Assembly (NCBI RefSeq): GCF_000722545.1
Contig: NZ_JNVM01000002.1
Coordinates: 1-64,000, forward strand
DNA: 64,000 nt
Origin: Paenibacillus tyrphae
Lineage (GTDB): Bacteria > Bacillota > Bacilli > Paenibacillales > NBRC-103111
Direction: 5' to 3'
Of the stretch, positions 29,601-40,661 are shown in pieces; position 1 is the first letter of the stretch, and the number at the start of each line of letters is the position of its first letter. Both the position numbers and the translations under genes were made by a program. The notes under the pieces were generated by a model. The model saw nothing but the letters and a program-made list of their open reading frames with translations, did no database searches and had not been told where the DNA came from.

Positions 29601-30903
29601 CCATCCCCTCATCGCGGGGCGTGAATTGGAAGGTGAGATCGAATTTGGAGGTCCCGCCGTCCACCGGATTTTGCCGTATGGTCAGGTCAGCCAGCTCCAG
29701 CGGGGGCATCGGCACGTTTTGGAAAAAGAAGGCTACTTGAAAAAACGGATTGTGGCTCATATGCCGTTCCGGCTGCAGCTCCTCAACCAATTTTTCAAAC
29801 GGCACGTCTTGATGCTCAAAAGCTTCCAGCGCCGTCGTGCGAACCTGATTCAGCAATTCGTTGAAGGAAAGCTCGGGCGAAAGTTCGGCACGCATTACCA
29901 GCGTATTCATAAATACGCCGATCAGGTCTTCCATTTCCGGGTATTTCCGGTTTGCGACCGGGCAGCCGATCCGGATTGTGCTTTGATTAGAATAGCGGTA
30001 CAGCAGCGCATGTAGACCGGCCAACAGGATCATAAACAAAGTGGCGTTTTTTCCCCGGGCGGTATCCTCCAGTTTTTGCTGGAGGCTGGCAGGCAGCAGC
30101 ATGCGGTATTTGGCGCCCCGATACCGTTGGAACGGCGGCCGGCGGCGGTCGGCGGGAAGCGCAATGGAAGCATTGTCGCGACCCAGCTTGTTTTTCCAGT
30201 AAGCCAGCTGCCCCTGCAGTTCGCCCGCTTCATACTTGCGCCGCTGCCAATGGGCATAATCCGCATACTGGATGGGCAGCTCGACTAACGGCGATTCGTT
30301 CCCCTGTTTCAACGCATCGTAGAGTGAGGCCAATTCCTTCACGAATACGCCGAGCGACCATCCGTCCGAAACCATATGGTGCATAACCACGACAAAGAGA
30401 TGCTCTTCCGGGGCCATTCGCACGACCAGCCCCCGAAGCAAAGGCGCTTCCCCCAGGTGAAACGGACGGCTGGCTTCCTCCTGCACGATCCTCTCGGCTT
30501 CCTTGGATTTATCAGGCTCCGGCAGTGCGCTGAAATCGATAAACGACAGCCGGAAATCCCCTGCTGACACGAGACGCTGAACCGCTCGGCCTTCTTCTTC
30601 AATAAAGGCGGTTCGAAGCACTTCATGGCGGCGGACAATCCCGCTCAAGCTGCGCTCCAGCGCTCGAAGGTCCAACGTACCGGTTAAATGCAGCACTCCC
30701 GGAACGTTATAGAACGGATTGTCCGGATCAAGCAGCCACATAAACCACAGCCGCTGCTGAGCCAAGGAGAGACCCGTCTCGCCTTCCGTATGGTCACGGC
30801 GCGGAATGGTGGTAGTCCCCTTTTTCTTACTGCCGATGCGCTCCAGCACCCGATTCAGCTGCGCTTGCGACAATGACTTCATTTTCTGTGAGGAATCGTT
30901 CAC
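23599..30903 (-). CDS. NRPS C-A(Ser-like)-PCP-Cy-A(Cys)-PCP-Ox, thiazole-forming
   Basis: A 2434-residue two-module NRPS. Module 1: C domain (HHMVSDG near 176); A domain ([11 protein letters not shown] near 650) with code D-V-W-H-Y-T-L-V-E-K, nearest to serine codes (DVWHxSLxDK) but with T at 301 and E at 331; PCP (ELGGHSLL near 1040). Module 2: a heterocyclisation domain (from about 1118; 'DLLIGD', the DxxxxD motif replacing HHxxxDG, near 1250); A domain (near 1725) with code D-L-F-N-M-S-L-I-W-K, a cysteine code; PCP (EIGVTSMDVV near 2118); and residues about 2180-2415, a SagB/McbC-type FMN oxidase that would convert thiazoline to thiazole. The acidic C-terminus (EEDGDENDWEEGVLE) suits docking to the TubC domain of the next protein. 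Start GTG 30903, with AAGGGGGGAG upstream, 15 bases after the previous stop. Confidence 0.95.
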   Translation of the reverse strand: MNDSSQKMKSLSQAQLNRVLERIGSKKKGTTTIPRRDHTEGETGLSLAQQRLWFMWLLDPDNPFYNVPGVLHLTGTLDLRALERSLSGIVRRHEVLRTAFIEEEGRAVQRLVSAGDFRLSFIDFSALPEPDKSKEAERIVQEEASRPFHLGEAPLLRGLVVRMAPEEHLFVVVMHHMVSDGWSLGVFVKELASLYDALKQGNESPLVELPIQYADYAHWQRRKYEAGELQGQLAYWKNKLGRDNASIALPADRRRPPFQRYRGAKYRMLLPASLQQKLEDTARGKNATLFMILLAGLHALLYRYSNQSTIRIGCPVANRKYPEMEDLIGVFMNTLVMRAELSPELSFNELLNQVRTTALEAFEHQDVPFEKLVEELQPERHMSHNPFFQVAFFFQNVPMPPLELADLTIRQNPVDGGTSKFDLTFQFTPRDEGMELEIEYNTDLFDESTVARMSGHWQTLLTAVASNADLHISELPLLSEEELLHFHAWNATSSDYDGPWLLHELFEAQVRRTPDAVALEFEGKRLTYLELEQRSNQLAHHLRGRGIGPERTVGLLLDRSIELVIGILGTLKAGGAYVPIGPDYPPDRIRFMIEDSQVPILLTQSHLLTGLPETGVPVVALDVEWKDKISRESVLPPDAGVRPEHLAYVIYTSGSTGKPKGVMNEHRGICNRMHWMLETFRLEPDDRVIQKTPYTFDVSIWELFWPLITGARLMIARPGGHADSAYLVDFIAKHRITVAHFVPSMLRIFLQERDLSRCASLKQVYCTGEALAPDIAQECMERLGVRLVNLYGPTEAAVEASWWECAKGESEVPIGRPIANMQMYVLDAQGHRVPVGVTGELYIGGVGVARGYWNREELTSERFLPDPYTDQPGARLYRTGDLARFRADGALEFLGRTDYQVKVRGFRIELGEIEAVLGQHKSVRDAVLIAQPDASGSSRLIAYWVREPGATASVSDLREHIRQALPVYMIPSLFIELERIPLLSNGKTDRGSLPSPDAAQWDKDKARTAPRTPLERTLVRIWSELLGTEEIGIEDSFFELGGHSLLAIRLVAQIREVLKVECPLRQLIAAPTIAELSACLDTAAAAGACSGLPEPSGGDAWQPAVPDAEHLYEPFPLNEVQQAYWIGRSADFELGNVGAHLYIEIDASAHSILRLNQALNVLIGRHPMMRAIVRSDGMQQILQEVPPYEVNCRDLRHLHPEEAERELLEIRSELSHRHAPADRYPLFDISATLLANERLRLHFSVDLLIGDAQSWYVMLQELNQLMRDPQATLPPLGLTFRDYVLAERQVLESEAYTRSKAYWAARVSELSPAPELPLARSADSLQAPRFRRLAAFLSPEDWRRLCGYGGRFAVTPSAILLGAFSEVLAVWSKKPRFTINLTLFNRLPIHPDVNRIVGDFTTLTLLEVNYSGQASFGARVKTIQQQLWEDLEHRSYSGIQVLRDYARANLDSSSVAMPVVFTSTLTKTDGLDASVMRGLGEVVYGVSQTPQVYLDHQVYEDAGMLRFHWDVAEDMFPPEMIDDMFTAYCSLLRRLTDEVEAWNEPVGPLAPANQLERIGSVNATETELPRGLLHEPFFEQASLRPEDAAVLAPGMTLTYGELARLADSLADWLIGRGAGPNRPVAVVMEKGWEQAAAVLGILRAHAPYLPIDPGLPTERIRLLLESGEIRFAITQSKVDTAVQWPDGIERYCVDGPKPQADEASKPEAITAASEDDLAYIIYTSGSTGMPKGVAITHGSARNTLEDLRSRLRIGAQDRVLALSSLSFDLSVFDLAGLLLAGGTVVYPSVGGLKDPADWLERMHECQVTVWNSVPALMGLLVDYAAATSRRLPDCLRLIMLSGDWIPVGLPERIREIAAPGVEIVSLGGATEASIWSVLYPIGTVDPAWRSIPYGRPMANQRLYVLDEKLEHRPVWVPGDLYIGGVGLAREYWRDADKTASSFIRHPATGERLYRTGDLARYLPSGDLEFLGREDAQVKIRGYRIELGEIEQALRGHEAVKEALVAVKPGPSGDAAAVGYVLLHSSELNKIDGQRLRSFLSGKLPDYMVPAAVFILEQWPMTANGKLDVKALPAPEMSGQTSGMEARGENVTDRERIMTIVKGSLQIDDLTEDTNLLEIGVTSMDVVRMANALEKAFGLRMKFDEFYRRPTVGDVTQSYVTRMHKHVADAIKMPRPAVERTQMESFAASYEVIVDPEERERFKQRRHWLRSEPYAPAIDLTACDSEEPAAEFVTLEPCRHYAQEPMPFGRLARLLQALRHDDSHGKGVRQHPSFGELYAVQAYLYIHGGRVEGLDEGVYYYDPSKNRLLLLSPEARFSKDIHVPFVYQPVFEQASFSVFLIADLDAIGPMYGDQAERLCTLEAGYMGQLLMSAAAAEGLGLHPVGTIDFASIRGMFKLKDRHVLVHSLLGGVPEARTGRPEEDGDENDWEEGVLE

Positions 30904-30918
30904 GGTTCTCCCCCCTTC

Positions 30919-33900
30919 TCATGCTTCTTCCGCCAGTGCAATTTCTTCCACAAACTCGCTTCCTAATTCCTGAACCAGCAAGTCCACAACGTGTTCAGAC
31001 AGCAAAGCAATCGTGGGAGCGGTAAATAGTTCAACCAAACGTACTTCAATCATAAAGGCCGCGCGAACCCGGCCCACGAATTGCGTCGCGAGCAGCGAAT
31101 TGCCTCCAAGCTCAAAAAAGTTGTCATGCACGCCGACCTGCCCGATCCCCAAAACCTCGCAAGCCATATCAACCAGCATCATTTCGATCGGATTGCGCGG
31201 TTCCACGTACGCGGTTTCGATAGCGGGCCGGTCGGTATCCGGCGCAGGAAGGGCCCTGCGGTCGAGCTTCCCGTTCGCGGTAAGCGGCAGCCGGTCCAAG
31301 ATGACGAAAGCCGACGGCACCATATGAGCAGGCAGCCTCTCCGACGTATAGGAACGCAGCTGCGGCGCAAGCTTTCTGGCCAACGTGCCGAAGGAAGGGT
31401 CGTTCGTATAGGAAGCCAGCGGTTTATCCTCCAGTGTCGGTTCGGGAAGAATCGCCCGTCCGCTCTTTCCATCCGTCCCCTGGCGGCGCAAGGCCACTTG
31501 AAACGTAGGAAGGCCGTTCGCTGTGCCGCCCCAACCAACGTGAACGGAATAAGGCAGCTCCTTCTCCCAAGCCCAAAGCAGCCCGGGATCGACAGCTTCT
31601 TCTGCCCAGAGAAGGTCGTGAGACGCTATTTCCGCTTTAGTCCGCTGCTCCGCTCCTCCCTTCACCTGTTCCCAAATGGCCAGCTCGCCGGTCAATCTTC
31701 GGTTCGGTATCCCCTTAACGATCACACGTTCGGGTTTCTCCCGTTCCAGCATGCTCCGAAGCGAAGCGAGGGAAAGGCCGTCATTCCGCCAATCGAGCAC
31801 AAGCGGATCGGATTCGATCGCCTCTGCGGGACCGGAATCGGACGCATCCGCAATATGCAGCAGCACATCGTAACGGTAACGCGTCAATTCGTTCTCGCAG
31901 TGTCCGCGTTTCAGACGAACTTCCACCTGTCCAATTTGCGGTATCCGGCGCTTGAGCGCGTAAAACAGCTCCGGTTCGGCAAGCAGCTCGTTTTCTTCCC
32001 GAACGACACGTTGGGCGGCAGCATAAATGCCCGACAGCTCCGTCTCCTCCGACGCCCGGAAAAATTGTACCGAGGTATGAAAAACCTCAAGCAGAGCGGC
32101 ATTCCTGATATCGCCGATAAACACGGTTCCGCCCGGTTTTACCCGCCTTACGACTTGCTCCAGCATATGGATAAAATACGAGATACTTGGCAAGTACTGC
32201 ATCATGGAGTTGATGACAACCGCATCATAGAAGCGGTCTTCCAATCCGGACAAGTCGTCTGCCGGCCGGTGGAGCAATTCTATCTTGGCCTCCTCCAACC
32301 CTGCGGCTGCCAATTGGCTCCGCACATAGTTCAAGGCCACGTCAGACAGGTCCAACGCCGTATAACGTGTACAATCCGGAGCGAGCCGGAACAAAAGCAT
32401 CCCGGTTCCGCAGCCGATTTCCAGTATCTCTTTGGCATTCAATTGGGCAATTTGCTCAACGGTATGTTCGACCCAATCGTGCATTTCGCGATCGGGAATC
32501 GGTTGACCGGTATAACTGCTGCTCCAACCCGTCGTATTCAGGGTAGGATCACCCTGGTGTTCGCCTTGGCTATAGGTCGTGTCGAACACAGCTTGCCACT
32601 GGAACACCTGCTCCGGACCCGCCACGCTTTCGGGCAAATCGGCCTCGACTCGTTCGGGCCTCGCGACGACATACGCCACCAGTCTGCGGTCCTCCGGGGC
32701 CGGTTCCCATACTTGCAGCACGCAATCCTGAACAGCCATGTGTTGCCTCAGCACGGCTTCAATTTCGCCGGGCTCGATCCGGAAGCCGCGAATTTTGACC
32801 TGTTCGTCCGCTCGCCCGACATATTCAAGCAAGCCTCCCGGCAGCATGCGTCCCCAATCGCCAGACCGGTACAGCCGTTCTCCCTCGCCTGAACGGAACG
32901 GATTCGGAACGAACCGGGAAGCCGTCAGCTCAGGACGATTCAGATAGCCTTGGGCTAAACCCGCGCCTCCAATGCAGATTTCCCCAACGGCGCCGGGCGG
33001 CACCGGCCGCAGACCGGCATCAAGAATGTAGATCTCCAGATCGGGGATCGGCACTCCGACCGAAGCCGGATGAAGCATCGCCTCCTCGATGGAACGGATT
33101 GGGGAATACGTCACATGCACCGTCGTCTCCGTAATGCCGTACATATTCACCAATTGCGGAGCGTCCAATCCGTATCTTTCCACCCAAGGCGCAAGCAGCG
33201 CGGGGTCGAGCGCCTCGCCGCCGAAAATCACATACCGTAGCGAAAGAGGAACGGGATCGGAGCATTGACCGTCCGCATAGATCAGCAGCCGGAAGGCCGA
33301 AGGCGTCTGGTTCAACACCGTCACCTTCTGGTCACGCAGCAGGTTCAGGAACAATTCGGGAGAACGGCTGACGGAATAAGGAACGACAACCAGCTTTCCG
33401 CCATGGAGCAGAGCTCCCCACAGCTCCCATACGGAGAAATCGAAGGCATACGAATGAAATAGGGTCCATACGTCCTTCTCTCCAAACCGATACCAATCGG
33501 CCGTTGCCTGAAACAACCGGACCACGTTAAAATGCGTAATCAGCGCTCCCTTGGGCTTTCCTGTAGATCCCGAGGTATAGAGGACATAAGCGGTATCCTG
33601 CGGCCGCACCTCGATGTCGAGGGGCTTTCCGTCCTCGTGCCGGGGTTCCGGCTCGGCATTTATGCAGAGAACCTGCACTCCCTCCAACCGGAGCGCGCGC
33701 TCCCGCGTCGCCTCCTGCGCGATCACCACCGCAGCGGAAGAATCGCTGAGAATAAAGTTTAGCTGCTCTTCCGGATATACCGGATCTAAAGCGATATATC
33801 CCGCCCCTGCCTTCAAAACGCCGAGAATGGCAATGACCATCTCAAGCGAGCGTTCGGTGCAAATGCCGACCAATGCTCCTTGTCCGACGCCCCGAGCGAC

Positions 33901-36900
33901 AAGCCTGCGTGCCGTGTCATTGGCCCTTGCTTCCAACTGCCCGTAAGTCAGCTGCTTGTCTCCGCAAACGACGGCCACGTTGTCCGGACGACATTGTGCC
34001 TGTTTCTCGAAGAGGTGATGCAAGCAAGCTTGCGGCGCAAACTCAACGCGCCCCCGGACCGCCTCCGCTACAAGCTCTCGCTCCTCGTCTTCCGTTAGGA
34101 GCGGCAAATCCTTCACCGCACACGCCGGATCGTCGACCAATCTGCGCAGCAATGTTCCGAAGCTTTGAATAAAGCGTTCGATGGTCGCAGCGTCGAACAG
34201 CTCCGTATCGAACTCGCATTCGATCAACAGCCCCTTGGGGGTCTCCAGCAGATCGAAAATCAAATCCAACTCCGACGTCCCGTTGTCGATCTGTGCCACC
34301 GGAGCGATGAAGCCGGCCTCCAGCGAGGACCCGATTTTTAACGAGGACGCCCGCCCGGAGAAGGTATGCATCACGACCGCAATGTCATATAACGGATTGC
34401 GGTTGCCATGACGGCTCGGATTGACCGCTTCGACGATTTTTTCAAATGGACATTCGCTATGAGCAAAAGCGTTCATCACCGTGCTTCCGACCGAATGAAT
34501 GAACGAGAGTGCACTCTCATCGGCTTGAACCTTCGTACGTAAAGGCAGATGATTCGTAAAATCGCCCATCATCTGCTCAAGCTCCTCCGTCGTCCTGCCG
34601 GAAACGGTAGTGCCGATAATGAGGTCCTCACGACCGGTCCAGCGGTACAGCAGAGCTTTCATGGCTGCCACCAGCGTCACGAAAGGCGTGACGTTCTGAT
34701 TGCGGCTCAGCGTATTCACCGCTTTCATCAATTCCGTGGGCAAGTAAGCGTGTATCCGCCGGCCCAAGTGCTTTGTAAAGGCTTGTCTCTGCCGGTCGGC
34801 CGGGAAGCAGGGATGAAACGACGCCCCTTCCAATTGCTCCTTCCAATAGTTTTGCTGCGGAGCTAAATAAGAGTCGTTCAATCGCGTCCGCTGCCACTCA
34901 GCGTAATCGATATATTGAATGTGCTGCTCGGAAAGCGGAGATGCTTCCCCCTTCTCGAAAGCGGCGTACAATAAATCCAGCTCGCGCATAAAAACACCGA
35001 CCAAAGACCAGCCGTCCGCCACAATATGGTGGAACAGGAGAAGCAAGATGTGATCCTCGTCGCCAAGCTTAATAAGGAGGGCCCGCATAGGCGGATCTTG
35101 GCTCAAGTCCAGCGGCCGTCTGGCCTCCTCCAAGGCAATGCGGTTCGCTTCAAGCTCCCTCGACTCCGGGGCGAGATGGCGGAGATCGACGAGCGGAAGC
35201 GGCATAGGCTCGGAGACAAGCACCCGCTGACGCGGTTCCCCTTCGATCGCATCGATACGTATCCGAAGAACCTCGTGTCGGTTCAGAAGCTCCTGAAGGC
35301 TTCGATGCAAAACGTCCTGCTTCAGAGGTCCCTTCAAGCGCAATCCGGTGGGCAAATTGTAGGCTGGCGTTGACGGGTCCATTTGCTGAAGCAACCAAAG
35401 CTGGCGTTGCGGGATGGACAGCGCATACGATTCTTCTCCCCTGGAGAGCTGCAAAATCGGCGCCTGCTCCCCTGACGAACCCGCGTTCATCGAAGGATCG
35501 AGTACCTGCAGGCAAACTGCAGCAATGCTCGCCAAGGTCGCCTCTCCCATGAAAGAAATCATCGGCACAATCACCCGAAGGTCTCTTTGCATTCGGTTCC
35601 GCAGCTGTATGGCCATCAGCGAGTCGAACCCCAGCGTCCCTATGGCTTGCTCGCCTTCCAGAGACGATTCGGAGAGCATAAGCATGGAAGACAGCTGCTT
35701 CCGAAGATAGGCAGTCACAGCCTCAGCCTGCTCCGGTCCCCCCCTCAAGATTCGTCCGAGCTCGTCGGTGCCTTCTTGCAAAGCATGGTCATCGCGACTT
35801 TTATCCGTCATTGGCGGATGGTTTGAAATTCCTGTCTCATCCGGCAAGACTTCCGATCCGGTCTTCATTTCTCCTACGTACCTATTCCTTGCCTGAAAGG
35901 CCGTCACCGACGGACTCCAATACCGCTCTTGGTCAAACGCATAGGTCGGAATTGCTATCCTTCTTCCCGTCTCGTGCGATTCTTGCTCGCTCTCGACGGT
36001 CCAATTCAAGGAAATTCCATAACAATACAGCTCTCCCATTGTCTCCAAAAGGGTTCTTCTATCGTCTTTCCCTTTCCTCAAGGAGGGAAGACAACCGGCT
36101 TGAGGCAAAGACTGGGATGCTAAATACGTGAGCGTTGCTGTCGGACCGATTTCGACGAATACTTCGCAGCCCAGCTCGCCGAGGGCTTGGACACCCGCTG
36201 CAAACTGTACCGGCTGCCGAAGATGGTCGCGCCAATACCCGGCATCCGGCTTTTCCCCGGACTGCCAAGCGGTCCCGGTCAAATTCCGGATCAGCGGAAG
36301 CTGAGGCGCTCCATAGGCGTACCTTGCCGCAGCAGCCTCGAACGGCCCCAGCACGGCATCCATGTTCGCCGAATGAAAGGCGTGCGACACCCGCAAAAAG
36401 CGGCAGTCCACTTCCTCGGCCTTCAGGCTCTCACACAGCCGGTCTAGGGCTTCCGGATCGCCGGCCACCACCGTATTCCCGGAGCCGTTAACGGCTGCTA
36501 CGGATAGCCGATCCGAATACGGCTCCAGTAGTGCCTCAACCTGCGGTAATGGCAGCATCACGGCTGCCATACGGCCGGGTTCCGTGAGCGACTGCATCAG
36601 CTGCCCGCGTTCGGCAACCAACCGCAAGCCGTCCAGCCAGTCCAGCACTCCGGCGGCACAGGCAGCGGCAAATTCTCCCACGCTATGGCCGCACACAGCT
36701 GCAGGCCCTATCCCCCAAGCACGATAAAGCTCGGTCAAGGCGTATTGAAACGCAAAGAGAAGCGGTTGGACATAAGAAGTGTCTTCCATCCAATTGTCCG
36801 CACCCTCTTCCTGAAGAATCGCCGCCTTAAGCGAGCGTCCTTCAAACGCAGGAAAGGTTTGAAGCGTTCTGTCGCAAGCATCCATCGTCCGCCGAAATAC

Positions 36901-39900
36901 CGGCTCCGTCTCATATAGTTGCCGCCCCATTCCGGGGTAGACCTCCCCCTGCCCGGCAAAAAGGAACGCAAGCTTGGGGCTTTTTAAAGTCCGTCTCAAG
37001 GCGGACACTTCATCCGTTCCTTGGCCAATGAGCCGCAGTTGCTCCAACATTTCCTCGGGGGTTCCCCCTACCGTAGCGGTACGGTATGGCAGCTGAGCTC
37101 GCGCCGTATTCGCCGTGCAGCAGAAATCGGCAAGCGAGACGGACGGCTTTTCCGCCAAGAACTTCCCGTAACGTTCGGCCAAAGCCCGCAGTGACCGCTC
37201 GCTGCCTGCCGACAAAGTCAGCAGTCGCAGCGGGGAAACGGAAGGCTCCGCAACCGGCTTGTCCGCAATCGGCGGCGCTTCTTCCACAATCACATGCACA
37301 TTGGTTCCGCTAAAGCCGAACGAGCTGACCCCTGCGATCCTTCGAGAAGAAGGTCCGGTCGGCCAGGACGTGCTTTGCGTGGGAATGGCAACGGGAAGCG
37401 AGCTCCAATCGATGTAAGGGTTAGGCTGATGAAAATGAAGATGCTTGGGTATGCACCGGTTTTGCAGCGAGAGGACCGTTTTCACCAAACCGGCAATGCC
37501 GGCCGCAGCTTCCAAGTGACCTATATTCGTCTTCACGGAGCCGACCAGGAGGGCATGATCCGGGCCGCGTCCTTCGCCTAGCGCATCCGCAAGCGCATGG
37601 ATTTCTATCGGGTCGCCGAGCACGGTTCCTGTCCCATGCGCTTCCACGTACTGAACCTCCTGCGGCTTCACGCCCGCGCTGCCGATCGCCTCGCGGATGA
37701 CCGCAGTCTGGGAAGCCTTGTTCGGCGCGGTGAGTCCGTTCGTGCGTCCGTCCTGATTGGCAGCCGACCCGCGAATGACCGCCAGGATAGGGTCTTTTGC
37801 CGCCTGGGCGTCGGATAACCGCTTGAGTACGACAACGGCGCAGCCTTCCCCGCGCACATAGCCGTCGGCCGTACCATCGAAGGTATGGCATCGTCCGGTT
37901 GGCGACAGCATTCTTGCCTTGGAAAGACCGATGTTCACCTCGGGCGACAGCGTAAGGTTTACACCGCCTGCCAGAGCCATCTCACATTCCCCGTTACGGA
38001 TGCTTTGACAAGCAAGATGCACGGCCATAAGCGAAGATGAGCAGGCCGTATCTACTGCCATTGCAGGCCCTTGCAGCCCCAAGCAGTAAGAGAGCCGTCC
38101 GGCTGCGGTACTGAGCGCTCCGCCGGATGCAGTATAGGGGCCGAGCCGCTTGATATCCATCCACTGCATACGTTGATAGTCGCTGTGGCTAAGGCCCATA
38201 AATACTCCCGCGGGCTGGCCAGCCAGCCGGTCGGGAGCATGACCGCTGCGTTCCAGCGCCTCCCAGCTCAGCTCCAGCAGCAACCGCTGCTGCGGGTCCA
38301 GCTCCATCGCTTCCGGACGGGAGATATTGAACAGCTTGGCGTCGAAAGCATCGATATCGGCAAGGAAGCCGCCATGCTTGCTGTACGTTTTCCCCGGCAC
38401 ATCGGGCTCCGCATCATAGTAGTCCTCCACCCGCCATCGCTCAGCGGGCACCTCGGTAATGCAATCCTCCCCGCTCTGCAGTACTTGCCAGAAAGCTTCG
38501 GGGTCGGACGCTCCCGGAAAACGGCATGCGAGTCCGATAATCGCAATGGGCTCTGCACTATTGCTTCGTTGGATGCGGGACCCCGTATCTGTCCCGGCGT
38601 CTGTCAGATGCCTCGCCAAGGCGCGGATGTTCGGCTGCTCGAACAACAAGGTTGGCGGCAGTTTTCGTCCGACATGCAGCTCAATCTCCCCGGTCAGAAG
38701 GATGGCTTCCTTCGAACCAAGCCCCAGAGACGAGAAAGGCGTTAGAGGATCAATCTCCGCAGGAGGCAGTCCCAGACGGGAAGCTACCTGTTCACGGACC
38801 CAATGCTCCAATGCCTCTTCTTGCCAAGAATTCGCAAACCGCTGCCCCGCCGGAATCCGTGAAGCCTCTTGTTCAGGGGCGGACCCGGCCTTCCAGCTTC
38901 CAATCACATCCAACTGGCCGCTTTCATAAGCTTGTTTGCTTGCGTTTCGCTGGATTTTTCCGCTGCTCGTTTTGGGAATGCTGCCGGGACGGATCAGCGT
39001 CAAGCATTCGAGTGAAATGCCGTGAACGTCCGAGATCGCCTGGCGAATTTCATGGGCGACGGCTTCTATGTCGAGCTTGGCCTTGCGCGCCGCAAGCTTC
39101 ACTTCGTAGACAAGACCGACCCCTTCCGTTCCGCGAGTCCTCACGGCAAACGCCGCCCCGGCCCCGTTGCGCAAAATCGGACAGCTTCTCTCCGCCGTAA
39201 GCTCAATGTCCTGCGGATAATGATTTTGCCCGTCAACAATGATCAAATCCTTCCGTCGTCCGGCAAAATACAAATCCCCGTCCCGCAGAAACCCCAGATC
39301 GCCTGTGCGCAGGAAAGGTCCTTCTTTCGTATCGCTGGTATAGGCGCGGAACGCCGTTTCCGTCTCTTCGGGCCGGTTCCAGTAGCCTGCGCAAACGGAC
39401 CCGCCGGCTGCCCATATTTCGCCAACCTGATTGTCAGCGCATACTTGCAGCGTTTCCGGGTCTACGATAAGAATTCTCATATCCCATCCCGCTTTTCCGC
39501 AAGAAGGAAAGGCCGTGCCGGGTTCTCCGCCGGTACAATCCACGATCCTGTTCAAGGACAGCTCGGCGGAATCTCCCATGATATAAGTAGGCCCGTTTTG
39601 CAAAGCGGACGAGACTTGAAGAGTCGTTTCGGCCATGCCGTAGCCGGGCGCCAACGACTGCCGGCGAAACCCGCATGCAGCGAACATGGAAGCAAATTCC
39701 TCCAATGTTTCTTGACGGACCGGCTCCGCCGAAACCCCCACCGCCTCCCAACTGCTCAGATCCAGCTGGGAGATCTGCTCCGGGGTCACCTTTCGTATGC
39801 ATAAATCCAAAGCAAAGTTCGGTCCCCCACCGTGGGTTACCTTCCAGCGTGTGATCGCCTCCAGCCAGCGGACCGGCTGTTGTACGAAAGAGACCGGATC

Positions 39901-40617
39901 CATTAAAAACCCGCGATGTCCGTTATATACGGGCAGCATGATCCCTTCGATCAAGCCCCAATCGTGAAAAGGCGGCAGCCAAATAAGCGAAACGGAGTCC
40001 TCTCGATACCGCAGGGATTCCACCATCAGACGGCATTGCGCCAACAAATTGCCGTGCGTAACCATTACTCCTTTGGGCAATGAAGTGGACCCTGACGTAT
40101 ATTGAAGGTAAGCCACCGCCCCGGGAGCCGGATCGTATGAAGTATACGCCATCGCTTGATCCGAAGAAATCTGATCGACGGCAAGCCAACGCATCGTCGA
40201 TAGCTCGGGCAGCTGCTCTTTACAGCTCTCAAGCTGATCCAGCAACCCGGATTGCGTCAGGGCAATAACAGGCTCCGCGTCCTGGATCATCGAGCTGATC
40301 CGCTGGCTCCCCCCTCCGGACCCCCGTTGGCGAAGGCGGGGTGGATAAGCGGGAACAGCGATGACGCCGGCATACAAACAACCAAATAATGCCGTTATAT
40401 AGTCGATCCCCGGATAAAATAAAAGAATCGCCCGCTGGCCGGGCGCAATCTCAGTTTGCAGAGCGCTTGCTATCGCTCTCGCCCGAAGATCAAGCTGAGC
40501 ATAAGTAAGCGAGTCGCCGGGCAGCTCTCCATCCTGCAGGAACGTATGAATCGCTTGATCCGGCATGTCGGCGACACGTCGGCGAAGAATGTCCAGAAAC
40601 GAAGATTCCTTGAGCAC
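30919..40617 (-). CDS. Loading and first PKS-NRPS modules: FAAL-ACP-KS-AT-ACP-C-A(Thr)-NMT-PCP
   Basis: A 3232-residue initiator. Residues 1-585 are a fatty acyl-AMP ligase ('[11 protein letters not shown]' near 171, followed by the FAAL-type '[11 protein letters not shown]'), so the chain starts with a fatty acid loaded directly on ACP1 (GLGSKEA near 632). KS (about 686-1115; Cys in 'DTACSSS' near 857), AT (GHSVGE near 1308; 'HAFHS', malonyl-CoA), no KR, ACP2 (GFDSL near 1662). C domain (HHIVADG near 1863). A domain ([11 protein letters not shown] near 2348) with code D-F-W-N-I-G-M-V-H-K, an exact threonine code. N-methyltransferase insert (about 2670-3000; 'ILEIGCGTG' near 2735), PCP (ELGGNSLL near 3170). 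I place the start at GTG 40617 because a GAGGTGA box sits five bases upstream; upstream in-frame codons have no such signal. Confidence 0.95.
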   Translation of the reverse strand: MLKESSFLDILRRRVADMPDQAIHTFLQDGELPGDSLTYAQLDLRARAIASALQTEIAPGQRAILLFYPGIDYITALFGCLYAGVIAVPAYPPRLRQRGSGGGSQRISSMIQDAEPVIALTQSGLLDQLESCKEQLPELSTMRWLAVDQISSDQAMAYTSYDPAPGAVAYLQYTSGSTSLPKGVMVTHGNLLAQCRLMVESLRYREDSVSLIWLPPFHDWGLIEGIMLPVYNGHRGFLMDPVSFVQQPVRWLEAITRWKVTHGGGPNFALDLCIRKVTPEQISQLDLSSWEAVGVSAEPVRQETLEEFASMFAACGFRRQSLAPGYGMAETTLQVSSALQNGPTYIMGDSAELSLNRIVDCTGGEPGTAFPSCGKAGWDMRILIVDPETLQVCADNQVGEIWAAGGSVCAGYWNRPEETETAFRAYTSDTKEGPFLRTGDLGFLRDGDLYFAGRRKDLIIVDGQNHYPQDIELTAERSCPILRNGAGAAFAVRTRGTEGVGLVYEVKLAARKAKLDIEAVAHEIRQAISDVHGISLECLTLIRPGSIPKTSSGKIQRNASKQAYESGQLDVIGSWKAGSAPEQEASRIPAGQRFANSWQEEALEHWVREQVASRLGLPPAEIDPLTPFSSLGLGSKEAILLTGEIELHVGRKLPPTLLFEQPNIRALARHLTDAGTDTGSRIQRSNSAEPIAIIGLACRFPGASDPEAFWQVLQSGEDCITEVPAERWRVEDYYDAEPDVPGKTYSKHGGFLADIDAFDAKLFNISRPEAMELDPQQRLLLELSWEALERSGHAPDRLAGQPAGVFMGLSHSDYQRMQWMDIKRLGPYTASGGALSTAAGRLSYCLGLQGPAMAVDTACSSSLMAVHLACQSIRNGECEMALAGGVNLTLSPEVNIGLSKARMLSPTGRCHTFDGTADGYVRGEGCAVVVLKRLSDAQAAKDPILAVIRGSAANQDGRTNGLTAPNKASQTAVIREAIGSAGVKPQEVQYVEAHGTGTVLGDPIEIHALADALGEGRGPDHALLVGSVKTNIGHLEAAAGIAGLVKTVLSLQNRCIPKHLHFHQPNPYIDWSSLPVAIPTQSTSWPTGPSSRRIAGVSSFGFSGTNVHVIVEEAPPIADKPVAEPSVSPLRLLTLSAGSERSLRALAERYGKFLAEKPSVSLADFCCTANTARAQLPYRTATVGGTPEEMLEQLRLIGQGTDEVSALRRTLKSPKLAFLFAGQGEVYPGMGRQLYETEPVFRRTMDACDRTLQTFPAFEGRSLKAAILQEEGADNWMEDTSYVQPLLFAFQYALTELYRAWGIGPAAVCGHSVGEFAAACAAGVLDWLDGLRLVAERGQLMQSLTEPGRMAAVMLPLPQVEALLEPYSDRLSVAAVNGSGNTVVAGDPEALDRLCESLKAEEVDCRFLRVSHAFHSANMDAVLGPFEAAAARYAYGAPQLPLIRNLTGTAWQSGEKPDAGYWRDHLRQPVQFAAGVQALGELGCEVFVEIGPTATLTYLASQSLPQAGCLPSLRKGKDDRRTLLETMGELYCYGISLNWTVESEQESHETGRRIAIPTYAFDQERYWSPSVTAFQARNRYVGEMKTGSEVLPDETGISNHPPMTDKSRDDHALQEGTDELGRILRGGPEQAEAVTAYLRKQLSSMLMLSESSLEGEQAIGTLGFDSLMAIQLRNRMQRDLRVIVPMISFMGEATLASIAAVCLQVLDPSMNAGSSGEQAPILQLSRGEESYALSIPQRQLWLLQQMDPSTPAYNLPTGLRLKGPLKQDVLHRSLQELLNRHEVLRIRIDAIEGEPRQRVLVSEPMPLPLVDLRHLAPESRELEANRIALEEARRPLDLSQDPPMRALLIKLGDEDHILLLLFHHIVADGWSLVGVFMRELDLLYAAFEKGEASPLSEQHIQYIDYAEWQRTRLNDSYLAPQQNYWKEQLEGASFHPCFPADRQRQAFTKHLGRRIHAYLPTELMKAVNTLSRNQNVTPFVTLVAAMKALLYRWTGREDLIIGTTVSGRTTEELEQMMGDFTNHLPLRTKVQADESALSFIHSVGSTVMNAFAHSECPFEKIVEAVNPSRHGNRNPLYDIAVVMHTFSGRASSLKIGSSLEAGFIAPVAQIDNGTSELDLIFDLLETPKGLLIECEFDTELFDAATIERFIQSFGTLLRRLVDDPACAVKDLPLLTEDEERELVAEAVRGRVEFAPQACLHHLFEKQAQCRPDNVAVVCGDKQLTYGQLEARANDTARRLVARGVGQGALVGICTERSLEMVIAILGVLKAGAGYIALDPVYPEEQLNFILSDSSAAVVIAQEATRERALRLEGVQVLCINAEPEPRHEDGKPLDIEVRPQDTAYVLYTSGSTGKPKGALITHFNVVRLFQATADWYRFGEKDVWTLFHSYAFDFSVWELWGALLHGGKLVVVPYSVSRSPELFLNLLRDQKVTVLNQTPSAFRLLIYADGQCSDPVPLSLRYVIFGGEALDPALLAPWVERYGLDAPQLVNMYGITETTVHVTYSPIRSIEEAMLHPASVGVPIPDLEIYILDAGLRPVPPGAVGEICIGGAGLAQGYLNRPELTASRFVPNPFRSGEGERLYRSGDWGRMLPGGLLEYVGRADEQVKIRGFRIEPGEIEAVLRQHMAVQDCVLQVWEPAPEDRRLVAYVVARPERVEADLPESVAGPEQVFQWQAVFDTTYSQGEHQGDPTLNTTGWSSSYTGQPIPDREMHDWVEHTVEQIAQLNAKEILEIGCGTGMLLFRLAPDCTRYTALDLSDVALNYVRSQLAAAGLEEAKIELLHRPADDLSGLEDRFYDAVVINSMMQYLPSISYFIHMLEQVVRRVKPGGTVFIGDIRNAALLEVFHTSVQFFRASEETELSGIYAAAQRVVREENELLAEPELFYALKRRIPQIGQVEVRLKRGHCENELTRYRYDVLLHIADASDSGPAEAIESDPLVLDWRNDGLSLASLRSMLEREKPERVIVKGIPNRRLTGELAIWEQVKGGAEQRTKAEIASHDLLWAEEAVDPGLLWAWEKELPYSVHVGWGGTANGLPTFQVALRRQGTDGKSGRAILPEPTLEDKPLASYTNDPSFGTLARKLAPQLRSYTSERLPAHMVPSAFVILDRLPLTANGKLDRRALPAPDTDRPAIETAYVEPRNPIEMMLVDMACEVLGIGQVGVHDNFFELGGNSLLATQFVGRVRAAFMIEVRLVELFTAPTIALLSEHVVDLLVQELGSEFVEEIALAEEA

Positions 40618-40622
40618 TGTCG

Positions 40623-40629
40623 TCACCTC
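40623..40629 (-). promoter_or_regulatory. Ribosome binding site fixing the first NRPS start
   Basis: The minus strand reads GAGGTGA, then five bases, then GTG at 40617. An in-frame GTG at 40626 lies inside this box and is less likely to be the start. This decides the start of the 3232-residue loading protein. Confidence 0.75.
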
Positions 40630-40661
40630 GAAGATAAGTATCCTACAGAGAATAAGGTACC

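Noticed and set aside
8263..40617. Epimerisation domains or D-amino acids
   Set aside because: No E domain is present and every condensation domain has either HHxxxDG or, for Cy, DxxxxD; I see no dual-function C/E signature, although that needs alignment to exclude fully.
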